Notes: a model not told the origin generated them from the letters alone. A stretch of 64,000 nucleotides of DNA from Galbibacter pacificus (GCF_029603155.1 NZ_JAPMUA010000005.1:62001-126000); one strand, 5' to 3'; shown: positions 1 through 8,786, counted from the first letter of the stretch. Numbers and translations: made by a program.

Positions 1-1
1 C

Positions 2-103
2 AAGCTAAGTCATTGGATGAACCATTTCTATATTATTGCAAGATTAGAATTAAAAGACCGCCCGCAATTATTAGAGTCGCTGCATAAAACCGTGAAGAGT
101 TAA
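2..103 (+). CDS. C-terminal fragment of an unidentified protein, cut by the window edge
   Basis: An open frame enters from the left edge and ends at a TAA at 101-103. The 33 visible residues (ending LESLHKTVKS) have ordinary protein composition, with an aromatic and histidine-rich start. I do not recognise the family from this tail. The competing frame at the edge ends ten bases earlier in a less protein-like string, so this frame is preferred. A low-complexity intergenic region follows directly. Confidence 0.4.
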   Translation, partial: KLSHWMNHFYIIARLELKDRPQLLESLHKTVKS

Positions 104-442
104 TTGTTAGTTGAGAGGTGTTACGCTGTTACGATGCTATGATGCTATATTGTTGAGAGTTGAGAGTTGTACGCCTCTAATAACTATAACCAACCTTTGA
201 ACCTTTGTAACTTTGCATCTTTGAACCTCTGAAACAAAAAACCTTTCCTCATTTATTAATTAACTCTTTAACTTATAGATATTATGCGACTTCCCCTTCG
301 TCGAAGTGACAGTAACTTCGAATAGGGAATTAGTTATTTGTTAATAAATAACCTTGAACTTGAAACCTGAGACCTTGAACCTCTGGACTCTTAACAATAT
401 AGCATCATAACAGCGTAACAATAAACTCTAAACCCTCAACTC
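104..442. other. Gene-free stretch with low-complexity flavobacterial intergenic words
   Basis: No credible gene is seen here. The region is built from short, imperfectly repeated words related to CTTTGAACCTTTG (around 195-235 and 355-385) and contains a long inverted repeat (119-159 with 388-420). It separates a plus-strand gene ending at 103 from a minus-strand gene ending at 443, so it is the 3' side of two convergent genes and may serve as a transcription end region. No T-rich canonical terminator was found. Confidence 0.6.
119..420. repeat. Inverted repeat, arms 119-159 and 388-420
   Basis: The left arm begins TGTTACGCTGTTACGATGCT. The reverse complement of the right arm begins TGTTACGCTGTTATGATGCT, and both continue into ATATTGTT followed by GAGAG or AAGAG. 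The left arm has an 8-base internal duplication. A related degenerate copy lies at 14618-14650 in the same orientation as the right arm, which suggests a dispersed family rather than one hairpin. Confidence 0.6.
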
Positions 443-1012
443 TTAACTCATAAACTTATCAACCATTATATGGTACAGTTTGGTAAATAGCCAGCCCAGA
501 AGCATCCCGATGGAAATTCCGGTAATTATATCCAAAGGATAATGTACCCCTATGTAAATACGGCTATAGGCAACGGTAATACCCCAAACCACCAATAAAA
601 AAGGTAACCATTTATAATATTTTTTTAATAAGACCGAAAAAAACGTAACTACAACAAAAGCATTGGAGGCATGGGCAGAAAAATAGCCAAATTGGCCACC
701 GCAATAAGCTTTAACCAAGCGCATTTGCTGTGCAATTAACTCCTCATGGCAAGGGCGCAAGCGTTCAAATCCATATTTAAAGAGATTTGCAAGCTGATCG
801 GTAGCAGTAATCATCAATGCCACAAGAAGGAGTATCAATATTGTTTTTTTCCATTTAAAAACATAGAGAACAAGTATTAACAACAAGGCATATAGTGGAA
901 TGGACGACCATTTGTTTGTCATAAACATCCAAAAAGCATCCCATTCGGTATTGCCAAGTCCGTTTAAATACAAAAACAGTTTTTGGTCGTATGCTATCAG
1001 TTTATCAATCAT
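443..1012 (-). CDS. PAP2-family membrane phosphatase
   Basis: This 189-residue integral membrane protein belongs to the type 2 phosphatidic acid phosphatase family, which hydrolyses lipid phosphates or undecaprenyl pyrophosphate at the membrane. The three family motifs are visible in order: KYGFERLRP (KxxxxxxRP), SAHASNA in place of the usual PSGH, and SRIYIGVHYPLD (SRxxxxxHxxxD), placing the catalytic histidines near residues 114 and 156. Several hydrophobic segments surround them. It begins at an ATG five bases after the stop of the small acidic gene at 1018-1245, so the two are probably co-transcribed. The substrate cannot be told from sequence. Confidence 0.85.
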   Translation of the reverse strand: MIDKLIAYDQKLFLYLNGLGNTEWDAFWMFMTNKWSSIPLYALLLILVLYVFKWKKTILILLLVALMITATDQLANLFKYGFERLRPCHEELIAQQMRLVKAYCGGQFGYFSAHASNAFVVVTFFSVLLKKYYKWLPFLLVVWGITVAYSRIYIGVHYPLDIITGISIGMLLGWLFTKLYHIMVDKFMS

Positions 1013-1017
1013 ATTTA

Positions 1018-1245
1018 TTATTCTTCATATCTACTTATTTCCCGGTCGTAGAAATCGTTGGCTGCTTGAATGAGGTTTTCGGCTTCTGTGGCCAATTCTT
1101 TTTCATCTTCAGCAGAAAAATCTTCCAGCCATTCAACCTCATCGTTTTCAAGGTTGATAACAAAGCGCGGGTAATCGGTATGGATGATAAAAATAGCATC
1201 TGGATAATCGGTATTATCGCCTAATAAAAATTTTGGTAGTTCCAT
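1018..1245 (-). CDS. Small acidic conserved hypothetical protein
   Basis: This 75-residue protein is rich in Asp and Glu (for example the stretch DEVEWLEDFSAEDEKELATE) and has no signal peptide or membrane segment. The even codon use, ATG start and close linkage to the following PAP2 gene support a real gene. I recognise it only as the kind of short uncharacterised protein that recurs in flavobacterial genomes, so no function is proposed. Confidence 0.7.
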   Translation of the reverse strand: MELPKFLLGDNTDYPDAIFIIHTDYPRFVINLENDEVEWLEDFSAEDEKELATEAENLIQAANDFYDREISRYEE

Positions 1246-1310
1246 TTATTGTTTTCGTTATTAGTTATTTATGGGGCCGTATGTCCCTATCGCTTTATTT
1301 TCTTACCATT

Positions 1311-2702
1311 TTATTCTTCCTGTATGCTTTCTTTAGCATGAATAAGTTTTCTTGTTAGGTAATTGAATCTAAAATACAAAAATATAGCTGCTATTGTAAG
1401 TCCGGACAACAAACCTATCCAAATACCCATATTTCCCAAGGAAGTTTTCAATCCAAAGTAATAAGAGATGGGGAAACCGATAATCCAATAGGCCACAAAA
1501 GTAATTATAGTTGGTATAACTACGTCCTGTAATCCTCGTAAAGCCCCTAGGAAAGTAACCTGAAGCCCATCGGAAATTTGAAAAAAGGCCGCAATCAATA
1601 ATAATTGCGAAGCTACTATAATAACTTCGGTGTTATCGGCAAGGTTTATCATATCGTTTTGGTCCAAATATATGGTGGGCAACCAATTACGGAAAAGTAT
1701 AAAGAAAAGCGCAAAGATAACTTCCAGGATAAATGTAAGAAAGAACACAGAAATGGCTATCCTACGGAGTTCCCTAAAGTTTTTTAATCCTTTTTGGTTT
1801 CCAACACGCACCATGGCCGCAACGCTAAGGCCAACACCAACCATATATGTCATGCTCGATAAGTTAAGCGCTATTTGGTTGGCAGCTTGTGGGTTTTTTC
1901 CCAATACACCGCTTAACCAAACAGCCGATGTGAAAATGGCAACCTCAAAAAACATTTGTAAGGCCGATGGCAAGCCCAGGTTTATGACTTTTTTTATCAT
2001 TTTGCCCTCGATAACCTTCCATTTAAAGTGTGTTACATACTTCTTGATCTTACTATTTGTGGTAAATAGCCACCAAAGAAAAACAACCATCATAAAGCGT
2101 GATACCAATGTGCCAATGGCTGCACCGATAATGCCCAATTGTGGAAAGCCAAATTTTCCGAAGATAAATAAGTAGTTAAGTACAATATTTACAATATTTG
2201 CCACAACAGTGGCATACATGGGATATTTTGTTTGCGAGAGGCCATCTGAAAATTGCTTTAAAGCCTGAAACATAATAAGTGGTACCAACGAAAATGCAAC
2301 CAAATCTAAATAAGGTAATGCCAACTCTACAACTTCGCGCGGTTGATCCATTAAATACATTAATGGTTTTGCAAAAAGCAAGATCACAAATAGCACAAGG
2401 CCAATAAGGGTAGATAAAAAGAGCCCGTGTTTAAGTGCCGAGCGCCCCTGTTCTATGTTTCCGGCTCCATCGGCTTCGGCAACCAAAGGTGTAATTGCCG
2501 TAGAAAAGCCTATTCCCAAAGACATGGCAATAAATATAAAGCTGTTCCCCAATGAAACTGCGGCCAGTTCGGCTGTACCCAATTGTCCAACCATTACGTT
2601 ATCGGCAAAAGCCACAAAAGTGTGTCCGAGCATCCCTAAAATAACGGGAAAGGCCAAACGTAAATTGTAATTAAATTCTCTCGTATATCGTTCTAAGATC
2701 AT
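1311..2702 (-). CDS. MATE-family multidrug/Na+ antiporter
   Basis: A 463-residue exporter with about twelve hydrophobic segments in two MatE halves. The N-terminal half carries the typical FADNVMVGQLGTAELAAVSLG stretch and ALPYLDLVAFSLVPLIMFQA. It extrudes cationic drugs or metabolites using Na+ or H+ gradients. The start is placed at the ATG at 2702 (MILERYTREF). An in-frame TTG at 2723 would add seven residues but coincides with a -7-like TATCTTTG element (2721-2728, minus strand), so the shorter form is preferred. It is probably a single-gene unit. Confidence 0.9.
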   Translation of the reverse strand: MILERYTREFNYNLRLAFPVILGMLGHTFVAFADNVMVGQLGTAELAAVSLGNSFIFIAMSLGIGFSTAITPLVAEADGAGNIEQGRSALKHGLFLSTLIGLVLFVILLFAKPLMYLMDQPREVVELALPYLDLVAFSLVPLIMFQALKQFSDGLSQTKYPMYATVVANIVNIVLNYLFIFGKFGFPQLGIIGAAIGTLVSRFMMVVFLWWLFTTNSKIKKYVTHFKWKVIEGKMIKKVINLGLPSALQMFFEVAIFTSAVWLSGVLGKNPQAANQIALNLSSMTYMVGVGLSVAAMVRVGNQKGLKNFRELRRIAISVFFLTFILEVIFALFFILFRNWLPTIYLDQNDMINLADNTEVIIVASQLLLIAAFFQISDGLQVTFLGALRGLQDVVIPTIITFVAYWIIGFPISYYFGLKTSLGNMGIWIGLLSGLTIAAIFLYFRFNYLTRKLIHAKESIQEE

Positions 2703-2805
2703 GGAACTGTTTTGAGGGCGCAAAGATACATTTTACCCTTTTGATGTCCTAATGAAGAACAGGTTTTGAGTTTTAAATTAAACTGGAGGTGTTGGAAAAC
2801 CTGTG

Positions 2806-3579
2806 TTAGATTTTCTTTGCTTCTTCCCAGAACACGTCCATTTCGGCAAGGGTCATTTCTTTTAACGATTTTCCCAATTCCTTGGATTTTTTCTCCAAAT
2901 ATTGAAAACGTTTAATGAATTTTTTGTTGGTGCGCTCCAGTGCATCTTCGGGGTTTACCTTTAAAAAGCGTGCGTAGTTAATCATTGAAAACATAACATC
3001 CCCAAATTCGGCTTCAATTTTATCATGTTCGGCCTTGTTGATTTCCTCTTGTAATTCGCCGAGCTCTTCCTGTAGTTTCTCAAAAACCTGCCGGGGTTCT
3101 TCCCAGTCGAAACCAACTCCGGCCACTTTATCTTGAATCCTGCTCGCCTTGACCAATGCCGGCAAACTTTTGGGAACGCCTTCCAGAACACTTTTTTTCC
3201 CTTCTTTCAATTTTAAGTTCTCCCAATTTTGTTTTACTTCTTCTTCGTTGGATACTTTTACATTTCCATAAATATGCGGGTGCCGGTTAATTAATTTATC
3301 ACATATGCCATTGGCCACATCGGCTATGTCGAAATGATTGGTCTCGCTTCCTATTTTGGCATAAAAAACTATATGCAACAATAAATCTCCCAATTCTTTT
3401 CTAACTTCTTCTAGGTCATTATCCAGAATGGCATCGCCCAATTCGTAAGTTTCTTCAATGGTTAAATGCCGTAAAGATTCCAAGGTTTGCTTTTTATCCC
3501 ACGGACACTTTTCACGAAGTTCGTCCATAATGGTCAACAAACGGTCGATTGCTTTTAACTGCGATTCTCTAGAATTCAT
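2806..3579 (-). CDS. mazG: Nucleoside triphosphate pyrophosphohydrolase MazG
   Basis: The 257-residue protein matches full-length MazG, which hydrolyses (d)NTPs to monophosphates and pyrophosphate and helps remove aberrant nucleotides. The N-terminal CPWDKKQTLESLRHLTIEET, the EETYELGDAI metal-binding region and KELGDLLLHIVFYAKI are hallmark sequences. A second MazG-like half near residues 175-225 (EEINKAEHDKIEAEFGDVMF) gives the usual tandem arrangement. The start is an ATG. It lies 43 bases downstream of the ATP-grasp gene and could be read with it. Confidence 0.95.
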   Translation of the reverse strand: MNSRESQLKAIDRLLTIMDELREKCPWDKKQTLESLRHLTIEETYELGDAILDNDLEEVRKELGDLLLHIVFYAKIGSETNHFDIADVANGICDKLINRHPHIYGNVKVSNEEEVKQNWENLKLKEGKKSVLEGVPKSLPALVKASRIQDKVAGVGFDWEEPRQVFEKLQEELGELQEEINKAEHDKIEAEFGDVMFSMINYARFLKVNPEDALERTNKKFIKRFQYLEKKSKELGKSLKEMTLAEMDVFWEEAKKI

Positions 3580-3622
3580 AAAAAAGGGAATTTTTAGCCA
3601 ATTTAAAAAAGTTTAAAAGAGC

Positions 3623-4660
3623 TCAATGGGTAAATGCAATTTTTTTATAGTTTTTGTATTGTAAATAACGCTTTTTCGCTTCGGAAAAAACAGGGAATTT
3701 CTCTCCTTTTTCTTTATTCAGCATTGCTATTTGATAAGCAACCTTCCATAAATGAAGCATTTCCTTCCAAGCATTAAAAAGTTTATACGATGGGTCGTAA
3801 ATATGGGTTGGTTCTGCCCCGATGCCATTTACTTCCAGTATTTTAAAATTCTTGCCCTGTTTTAAATCGTTTATTGATTTGGCCCTAATATCAAACCTAC
3901 CGTAAAAAAAACCTGGCATTTGCCCGTTTAGATCATCGAAAACCTTTAACAATTGGTTGTCCAAAATAGCATTTCCATTGATAAACTTTGTGCCCCGGTT
4001 ATGATTTCCTATGGTTTCAAGTTTAATGGTTTTCCCTTCCGGAACAACATAATGCCATTTGTGCTTAAATTTTTTTTCTAATTTTTTATACTGAAGCAAA
4101 GCACGCGGTTTCTCTTTTATCAATTCCTCAAGGGTATGGGTTCCGTTCCCGGTAACGGTTAAAAATTCCTTTAAGGTAATTGAAGGAATTTGCCCCGAAG
4201 TTTTATTGGGAAACCGATAATAAAAAATACCCACTTCCACCGGGTATGCTATATATTCCTGAACAATATAATCAGCTTTGTTAAAGTGTATGCCCCTTAA
4301 ATCTTCTTCATTTTTGCACAAATGCACCAAAAGTCCGCGAAAACCTATATTTGGCTTAACAATTATTGGAAAATGGAGGTTATTGTCTTGCAATGTTGCC
4401 TTTAATGCCTTTAAGGTACTCCCTTTGGCAATTAATACGGTCTTTGGCCTGTAGGTTTCCGGGACCAGTTGCAGGGTTGTGTATTTTGTATCGCTCAAAA
4501 TAAAACCTTCGCCAATCGCAGGATTTACCTTTAAAAAATAAAACAGGCTTTTTGCTTTGATGGACAACCAATAATGCTGCAAAAAAACAGGTACATACAA
4601 AACCCACATGGGCCAATATTCCCACGAAGTAAGTTTTATATACAGCTGCTTCAATTTCAT
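3623..4660 (-). CDS. ATP-grasp domain protein of unknown substrate
   Basis: This 345-residue protein looks like a D-alanine-D-alanine-ligase-type ATP-grasp enzyme. IIVKPNIGFRG supplies the ATP-binding lysine, YIVQEYI the adenine hinge, GRFDIRA a metal-site segment, and ILEVNGIGAEPTHIYDP the C-terminal Mg/ATP loop. Such enzymes join a carboxylate to an amine through an acyl phosphate, but the substrate is unknown. An aromatic N-terminus (residues 10-45) could contact the membrane. The start overlaps the DoxX stop by four bases (ATGA type), so it is translationally coupled to the DoxX-NRDE-DinB genes. Confidence 0.75.
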   Translation of the reverse strand: MKLKQLYIKLTSWEYWPMWVLYVPVFLQHYWLSIKAKSLFYFLKVNPAIGEGFILSDTKYTTLQLVPETYRPKTVLIAKGSTLKALKATLQDNNLHFPIIVKPNIGFRGLLVHLCKNEEDLRGIHFNKADYIVQEYIAYPVEVGIFYYRFPNKTSGQIPSITLKEFLTVTGNGTHTLEELIKEKPRALLQYKKLEKKFKHKWHYVVPEGKTIKLETIGNHNRGTKFINGNAILDNQLLKVFDDLNGQMPGFFYGRFDIRAKSINDLKQGKNFKILEVNGIGAEPTHIYDPSYKLFNAWKEMLHLWKVAYQIAMLNKEKGEKFPVFSEAKKRYLQYKNYKKIAFTH

Positions 4661-5046
4661 CGTTTACCCAGAATAGGGAGTTTTACATCTTTGGTCAATA
4701 ATACCACAATACAGCAAACAAGGGTTACACAAGCCAAGGTAAACAAGGTGCCGCCGTCGTTGTTAAAATTTATGCCTATTATGGCTACATGCGATACAAT
4801 TGCGCCAATCATCATCCCCACACCGATAATAGCGCCTATGTGGGATGTTTTTCTATAAAGCAACAAAATTCCGGTTATTAACTCCAAACACCCCAAGCCA
4901 ATTCTTCCCACAGGTTCTGCGCCCAATTCTGTAAACAGTTTTACGCTGTCCGGATGGGCAGTAAATTTAAAGTACAAAGTTTGGATAAGGATTACCGCTG
5001 CAATAATTGCCGCTGCTCTTTCAACGTAATATTTCTTGTTTCTCAT
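4657..5046 (-). CDS. DoxX-family small membrane protein
   Basis: A 129-residue protein with four predicted membrane segments. It has the DoxX-like pattern ILIQTLYFKFTAHPDSVKLFTELG followed by a glycine-rich GRIGLGCLELITGILLL helix. DoxX proteins are small membrane proteins sometimes tied to redox or thiosulfate metabolism, and function here is not established. It overlaps the NRDE gene upstream by 26 bases and the ATP-grasp gene downstream by four, showing an operon with coupled translation. Confidence 0.8.
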   Translation of the reverse strand: MRNKKYYVERAAAIIAAVILIQTLYFKFTAHPDSVKLFTELGAEPVGRIGLGCLELITGILLLYRKTSHIGAIIGVGMMIGAIVSHVAIIGINFNNDGGTLFTLACVTLVCCIVVLLTKDVKLPILGKR

Positions 5047-5704
5047 CTATTTTTGCTTTTTTATAGTATGTTAGCCCAATACTATTATTTAAGGCCTCTA
5101 CTTGTGTGGTACTTACCGTTTTTACCTGCGGCATGTTGAGCACAAAAGAGTTGTTTGCATGAATACCGTGAAGTTTCAATATCGTTTCTGAAGTTATATT
5201 CCCGGTTGCCAAAAAAGTTTGAAATACTTCCAGTTTTTTCTGATGAGCTTCTTCATTGTATAAAGTTGCCGATGACCATAGATGAGGAATTTCCTTACTT
5301 AGAAAATGCATGTATTTTTTGGTTCCGTCCCAAACAAGCACCTGCAAATGTTTGTCTATTAAAATCAAGGTGAAGGGCTCTATGTTCTGGAGTTCTACAT
5401 TTTGCATAAAGTTTAAAAATGAAGGGGATTCAAAGGCTTCAAAAACAAAATGCCCCCTGCTTTTTCGGTAAGGAAGTTTACGTTGGTGTTTTTCAAAAGC
5501 ACCATTTAAAATGCAGGCAACCTTCGATTTGTTGTCGGTAGCAATCCAACTCCCGCCCTTTTCAGTATCAATGGGGGCCAATAATTTTAATTTATCCTCC
5601 ATATAAACATGTTGTGGCAACGTAGTTTTTCGTAGCGGGTCCTCGTCCCGGTTTGAAGTTAAATAAAAGCCTTTTTCCGTAGGTATGTAACTTACTGTGC
5701 ACAT
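5021..5704 (-). CDS. NRDE/TANGO2-family protein
   Basis: The 227-residue protein starts MCTVSYIP and contains SNRDED near residue 17. This is the Asn-Arg-Asp-Glu signature of the NRDE (TANGO2) family, which resembles N-terminal nucleophile hydrolases with Cys2 as the presumed nucleophile. Bacterial family members have uncertain roles. It overlaps the upstream DinB gene by 13 bases and the downstream DoxX gene by 26 bases. Confidence 0.85.
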   Translation of the reverse strand: MCTVSYIPTEKGFYLTSNRDEDPLRKTTLPQHVYMEDKLKLLAPIDTEKGGSWIATDNKSKVACILNGAFEKHQRKLPYRKSRGHFVFEAFESPSFLNFMQNVELQNIEPFTLILIDKHLQVLVWDGTKKYMHFLSKEIPHLWSSATLYNEEAHQKKLEVFQTFLATGNITSETILKLHGIHANNSFVLNMPQVKTVSTTQVEALNNSIGLTYYKKAKIDEKQEILR

Positions 5705-6201
5705 ATGTTTTTATTTCTTATGGTAGAAGCGGCCACCCCGAATTGTTGATTTAGAACTATTGTTGGGTCCAGTTCTTTCAAGCCAATTTTAATAATGGCC
5801 AAATGGTGTACCATATGCTCTATGTTATAAACTAACTCCCGGTTTAAATTTGTGGAAACTTCTATTTGCCTTGAAGCGTCCTCATTGCAATAGCTACCCT
5901 TTAAAAGCAAGTTTACGTCCTTTTTTACAGATTTTATAAATGCCATAATTTCTTCAATTAACACAGTAGCATGTTTTGGTTGTGTTTCTAATTTTAAGTC
6001 GCGGTTTCTTGTGTCGTAATTTACTTCCCCAATTTCTATGGACAGCATCAAGCATTGGTAAAATTCCAAAATATGCCTTACGTGCATCCCTATCGATGAG
6101 CCGTTCAAGACTTGCAGGGGTTTTGCATATTGTTGAGCGTTAAAAAGCAGGATGATTTCCTTCAATTGTTGCAGGGTTTGATTGGTAGTTTGTTGAATCA
6201 T
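5692..6201 (-). CDS. DinB-like four-helix protein
   Basis: A 169-residue helical protein of the DinB/YfiT superfamily, whose members bind a metal through three histidines and often act as thiol-dependent transferases. Candidate ligands are in GMHVRHILEFYQ (around residue 38) and YNIEHMVHHLAIIKIG (around 128-133). It is the first gene of the DinB-NRDE-DoxX-ATP-grasp operon, with a 13-base overlap to the next gene. The substrate is unknown. Confidence 0.75.
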   Translation of the reverse strand: MIQQTTNQTLQQLKEIILLFNAQQYAKPLQVLNGSSIGMHVRHILEFYQCLMLSIEIGEVNYDTRNRDLKLETQPKHATVLIEEIMAFIKSVKKDVNLLLKGSYCNEDASRQIEVSTNLNRELVYNIEHMVHHLAIIKIGLKELDPTIVLNQQFGVAASTIRNKNICAQ

Positions 6202-6261
6202 TATTACTTGCTTTCTCTATTATGTAGCTATTACAATTGTTTCCTTACAAGTAAATTTACC

Positions 6262-6299
6262 AAAAAGAAAGCCCGCTATTTTTAGCGGGCTTTCTTTTT
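6262..6299 (-). terminator. Rho-independent terminator after the DUF5606 gene
   Basis: A perfect 17-bp stem (6262-6278 with 6283-6299) around a TTTT loop has the GC-rich core GCCCGCTA/TAGCGGGC flanked by A and T runs. It therefore reads as a terminator on both strands. It sits 27 bases beyond the DUF5606 stop and before the DinB operon start, separating the two minus-strand units. Confidence 0.9.
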
Positions 6300-6325
6300 A
6301 TTAACAAAACTTTGTAGATAATCTT

Positions 6326-6814
6326 TTATCCTTGCTTTTCTTTAGAGGCCTTTTCTTCTGCCGAAGCTTTTGCTTTGGTTGTAGTTTTTGCTTTGGCCGG
6401 GGTTACTTTTTTGCTTTTTTCTTCATCTCCAAAATCGGTAATGCCGTAATCAAGGAGTAAGTTGTACCATTGTATTACTTTTTTAATATCGCTGGCATAT
6501 ACTTTATCTTCATCGTAATCGGGTAAAATTTCAAAGAAGTATTCTTCCAACTTTATTTTTTCTTCTTTATGGCTTATCTTGGTTTTTTCGCCGTTTTCCT
6601 TCTGCTTTATTTTATTAAAGACCTCTTTTAAGGGCACTTCTTCGGTAAGCGTGTAAATGGCAATTTCTGACAGCAAGCTTATGTTGCTTCTCAAACCAAC
6701 ACTAATTTTTTTTCTATCGATTAAAGATTCTGCCACAATTCCCGAACGGGTTTGCGCTTTTAGCTCATAAAGTCCGGGTTTTCCCGTAATGGCTAATATT
6801 TTATCTAAGCCCAT
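6326..6814 (-). CDS. DUF5606 domain protein
   Basis: The 162-residue protein begins MGLDKILAITGKPGLYELKAQTRSG, which I recognise as the conserved start of the Bacteroidota family DUF5606. The C-terminal 35 residues are a low-complexity Lys/Ala/Thr/Glu tail. No enzymatic motif is seen. It lies 58 bases downstream of peptide deformylase on the same strand, a neighbourhood I recall as common in this phylum, and ends at a strong terminator. Confidence 0.85.
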   Translation of the reverse strand: MGLDKILAITGKPGLYELKAQTRSGIVAESLIDRKKISVGLRSNISLLSEIAIYTLTEEVPLKEVFNKIKQKENGEKTKISHKEEKIKLEEYFFEILPDYDEDKVYASDIKKVIQWYNLLLDYGITDFGDEEKSKKVTPAKAKTTTKAKASAEEKASKEKQG

Positions 6815-6872
6815 AAGTTATTATTTTTTTGAGAAAGCAAATATCTGTGCTTTGTATATATTATCAAAACGT

Positions 6873-7463
6873 TTAACGTGCTTTTTTAGCATCTGGAAAA
6901 CGCATTTTATAATCAATTCGTATTTTTCCTTTGGAAATATTGGAAAGTTTTCCCTTTAAAAGCCTCTTTTTTAAACTAGAAAGCTTGTCTGTAAACAATA
7001 TTCCTTCAATATGGTCGTATTCGTGCTGGATTACACGGGCCGCCAACCCTTTGTATTCTTCTGTGTGTTTGTTAAAGTCGGCGTCGTAATATTCAATTTT
7101 AATTTTTGGGTTCCTAGTAATGTCCTCGCGAATATCCGGTATGCTCAAACAGCCCTCGTTAAAGGCCCATTCTTCTCCTGTTTCTTCAATAATTGTTGGG
7201 TTAATAAATACCTTTTTAAATTGTTTTAGCGTTTCCCTTTCCTCATCCGCCAGGTCTTCGTCGTCTGCAAATGCAGAGGCATCTATTACAAAAAGGCGCA
7301 ACGACAAGCCTACTTGCGGTGCCGCCAAGCCTACACCATATGCATTGTACATTGTCTCGAACATATTGTCGATAAGTTCGGTCAAATTAGGATAATCTTT
7401 GGGAATCTCTATTGCCACCTTTCGAAGTACCGGATCTCCGTATGCTACAATTGGTAAAATCAT
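6873..7463 (-). CDS. def: Peptide deformylase
   Basis: A 196-residue enzyme that removes the formyl group from the initiator methionine of nascent proteins. All three metal-site motifs are present: GVGLAAPQVG, EGCLSIP (metal-binding Cys) and QHEYDHIEG (HExxH). The start is taken at the ATG at 7463 (MILPIVAYGDPVLR), the normal N-terminus of the family; an upstream in-frame codon would add eleven hydrophobic residues of no known use. It is followed by the DUF5606 gene. Confidence 0.97.
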   Translation of the reverse strand: MILPIVAYGDPVLRKVAIEIPKDYPNLTELIDNMFETMYNAYGVGLAAPQVGLSLRLFVIDASAFADDEDLADEERETLKQFKKVFINPTIIEETGEEWAFNEGCLSIPDIREDITRNPKIKIEYYDADFNKHTEEYKGLAARVIQHEYDHIEGILFTDKLSSLKKRLLKGKLSNISKGKIRIDYKMRFPDAKKAR

Positions 7464-7600
7464 AATATCTATTAAATTAAGGATGCAAAAATACAAACTA
7501 AATCCAATAATACTATGCGAAGCACTATAAAGATGAAGATCATAGATTGTTTTTAAGTATTTTTATTCATAAAGTGCGACCGGAAAAATATTCGGGCACC

Positions 7601-8017
7601 TTATTTTACAATAACTTTTTTTGCGGTTTGAAAGTTGACTGTTGCTATGTTTAATATATATACACCGCTTCCTAAATCGGAGATGCCAAACGAAAAAGTT
7701 TTGCGCTCGGTTTCTACTACTTTTACCATTTTTCCGGTAATATCGTAAAAAGTTAAGCGTTTTTTACCTGTATCGTCCATAGACACGTTTAACATATCCC
7801 TTCTATTAACGGGATTTGGGTATATTTTCAGAGAATCGTCAATATCATCGAAACTGTAAAGCGATAACATTTTTTCCAATGTCCAAGGAGATGAATCGGA
7901 ATCAATGAAATGGGTCATGGTTAATGATTTTGTGTGGGGCACAATCATTTCCTTGTTGTTTACCGTTGCCGGAAAAACAAGCTGGATAAAAAAGCATAAG
8001 ATTAGGGTAATTCTCAT
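7601..8017 (-). CDS. Tail-only T9SS type A sorting-domain protein
   Basis: The 138-residue product has a signal peptide (MRITLILCFFIQLVFPA), a linker of about 45 residues with no domain, and a complete type A C-terminal sorting domain (LKIYPNPVNRRD...FYDITGKMV...LGSGVYILNI...KKVIVK). It should be exported by Sec and passed through the outer membrane by the T9SS. With almost no passenger it is unusual for this class. The ATG at 8017 is chosen over a GTG three codons upstream. A TACCTTTG -7-like element lies at 8082-8089. It sits between ruvX and def. Confidence 0.8.
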   Translation of the reverse strand: MRITLILCFFIQLVFPATVNNKEMIVPHTKSLTMTHFIDSDSSPWTLEKMLSLYSFDDIDDSLKIYPNPVNRRDMLNVSMDDTGKKRLTFYDITGKMVKVVETERKTFSFGISDLGSGVYILNIATVNFQTAKKVIVK

Positions 8018-8193
8018 TTCATTCACTTTATGTTTTAAAATGCAAAAGTTGTTCCAAACATTTTGCCAATTTGTTTATATACAAAGGTAAAAAAATTTAA
8101 ACACCAAGCCTGTATTCTCTATCAATTTATGGTTTTTTTAGTTAAAAATTAACCTTTTAGCATTTTTATTGATTTTTCTCCAACTTATTTTTA

Positions 8194-8607
8194 TTACTTT
8201 TTACTATGCAAGTACGACTGTAAAATAAGGGTGGCACTCACTTCGTCCAGCAGCTCTTTTTTTCTTCTGTTTTTTTTCTTGACCCCGCTGTCTATCATGC
8301 TCTGAAAAGCCATTTTTGAGGTAAACCTTTCATCGATGCGTTCGATTTCCATTTTAGGGATTTCTTCTTTTAGTTTATGTATGAATAAACGGATTTCGGC
8401 TTCAATATCAGAAAATTCATTGTTCAACCGCTTTGGCTGGCCAACCACTATAGCATCTACCGTTTCTTTTGAAGTATATTCCTTTAAAAAAGAAAGCAGT
8501 TCGGCAGTTGGTACGGTCGTTAGCCCCGATGCAATTATCTGTAATTCATCGGTAACGGCAATTCCCGTTCTTTTCCCTCCAAAATCAATAGCCAGAATAC
8601 GTCCCAT
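8194..8607 (-). CDS. ruvX: Putative pre-16S rRNA nuclease / Holliday junction resolvase-like RuvX
   Basis: A 137-residue YqgF/RuvX-family nuclease. It begins MGRILAIDFGGKRTGIAVTD, the RNase-H-like fold with a catalytic Asp, and has the later acidic sites ERIDERFTSKMA and LLDEVSATLILQSYL. The family processes the 5' end of pre-16S rRNA. The start is the ATG at 8607, six codons inside the longest frame, to match the family N-terminus. A TACTTTTG element lies just upstream (8623-8630, minus strand). Confidence 0.93.
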   Translation of the reverse strand: MGRILAIDFGGKRTGIAVTDELQIIASGLTTVPTAELLSFLKEYTSKETVDAIVVGQPKRLNNEFSDIEAEIRLFIHKLKEEIPKMEIERIDERFTSKMAFQSMIDSGVKKKNRRKKELLDEVSATLILQSYLHSKK

Positions 8608-8786
8608 TTTTTTATTTTTCAACAAAAGTAAGGCTTTATTCCAATAATTTTTCAGTAGCCGCTCGATACAATAATTGGGCGTCGTTTTAAATTCCTTATA
8701 AATAACAACAAAATGTTATACTTGTAAAAAGTATCATGAAAATACAACCATCCGCTATATATTTGTAACAAAATATACCATTTATA

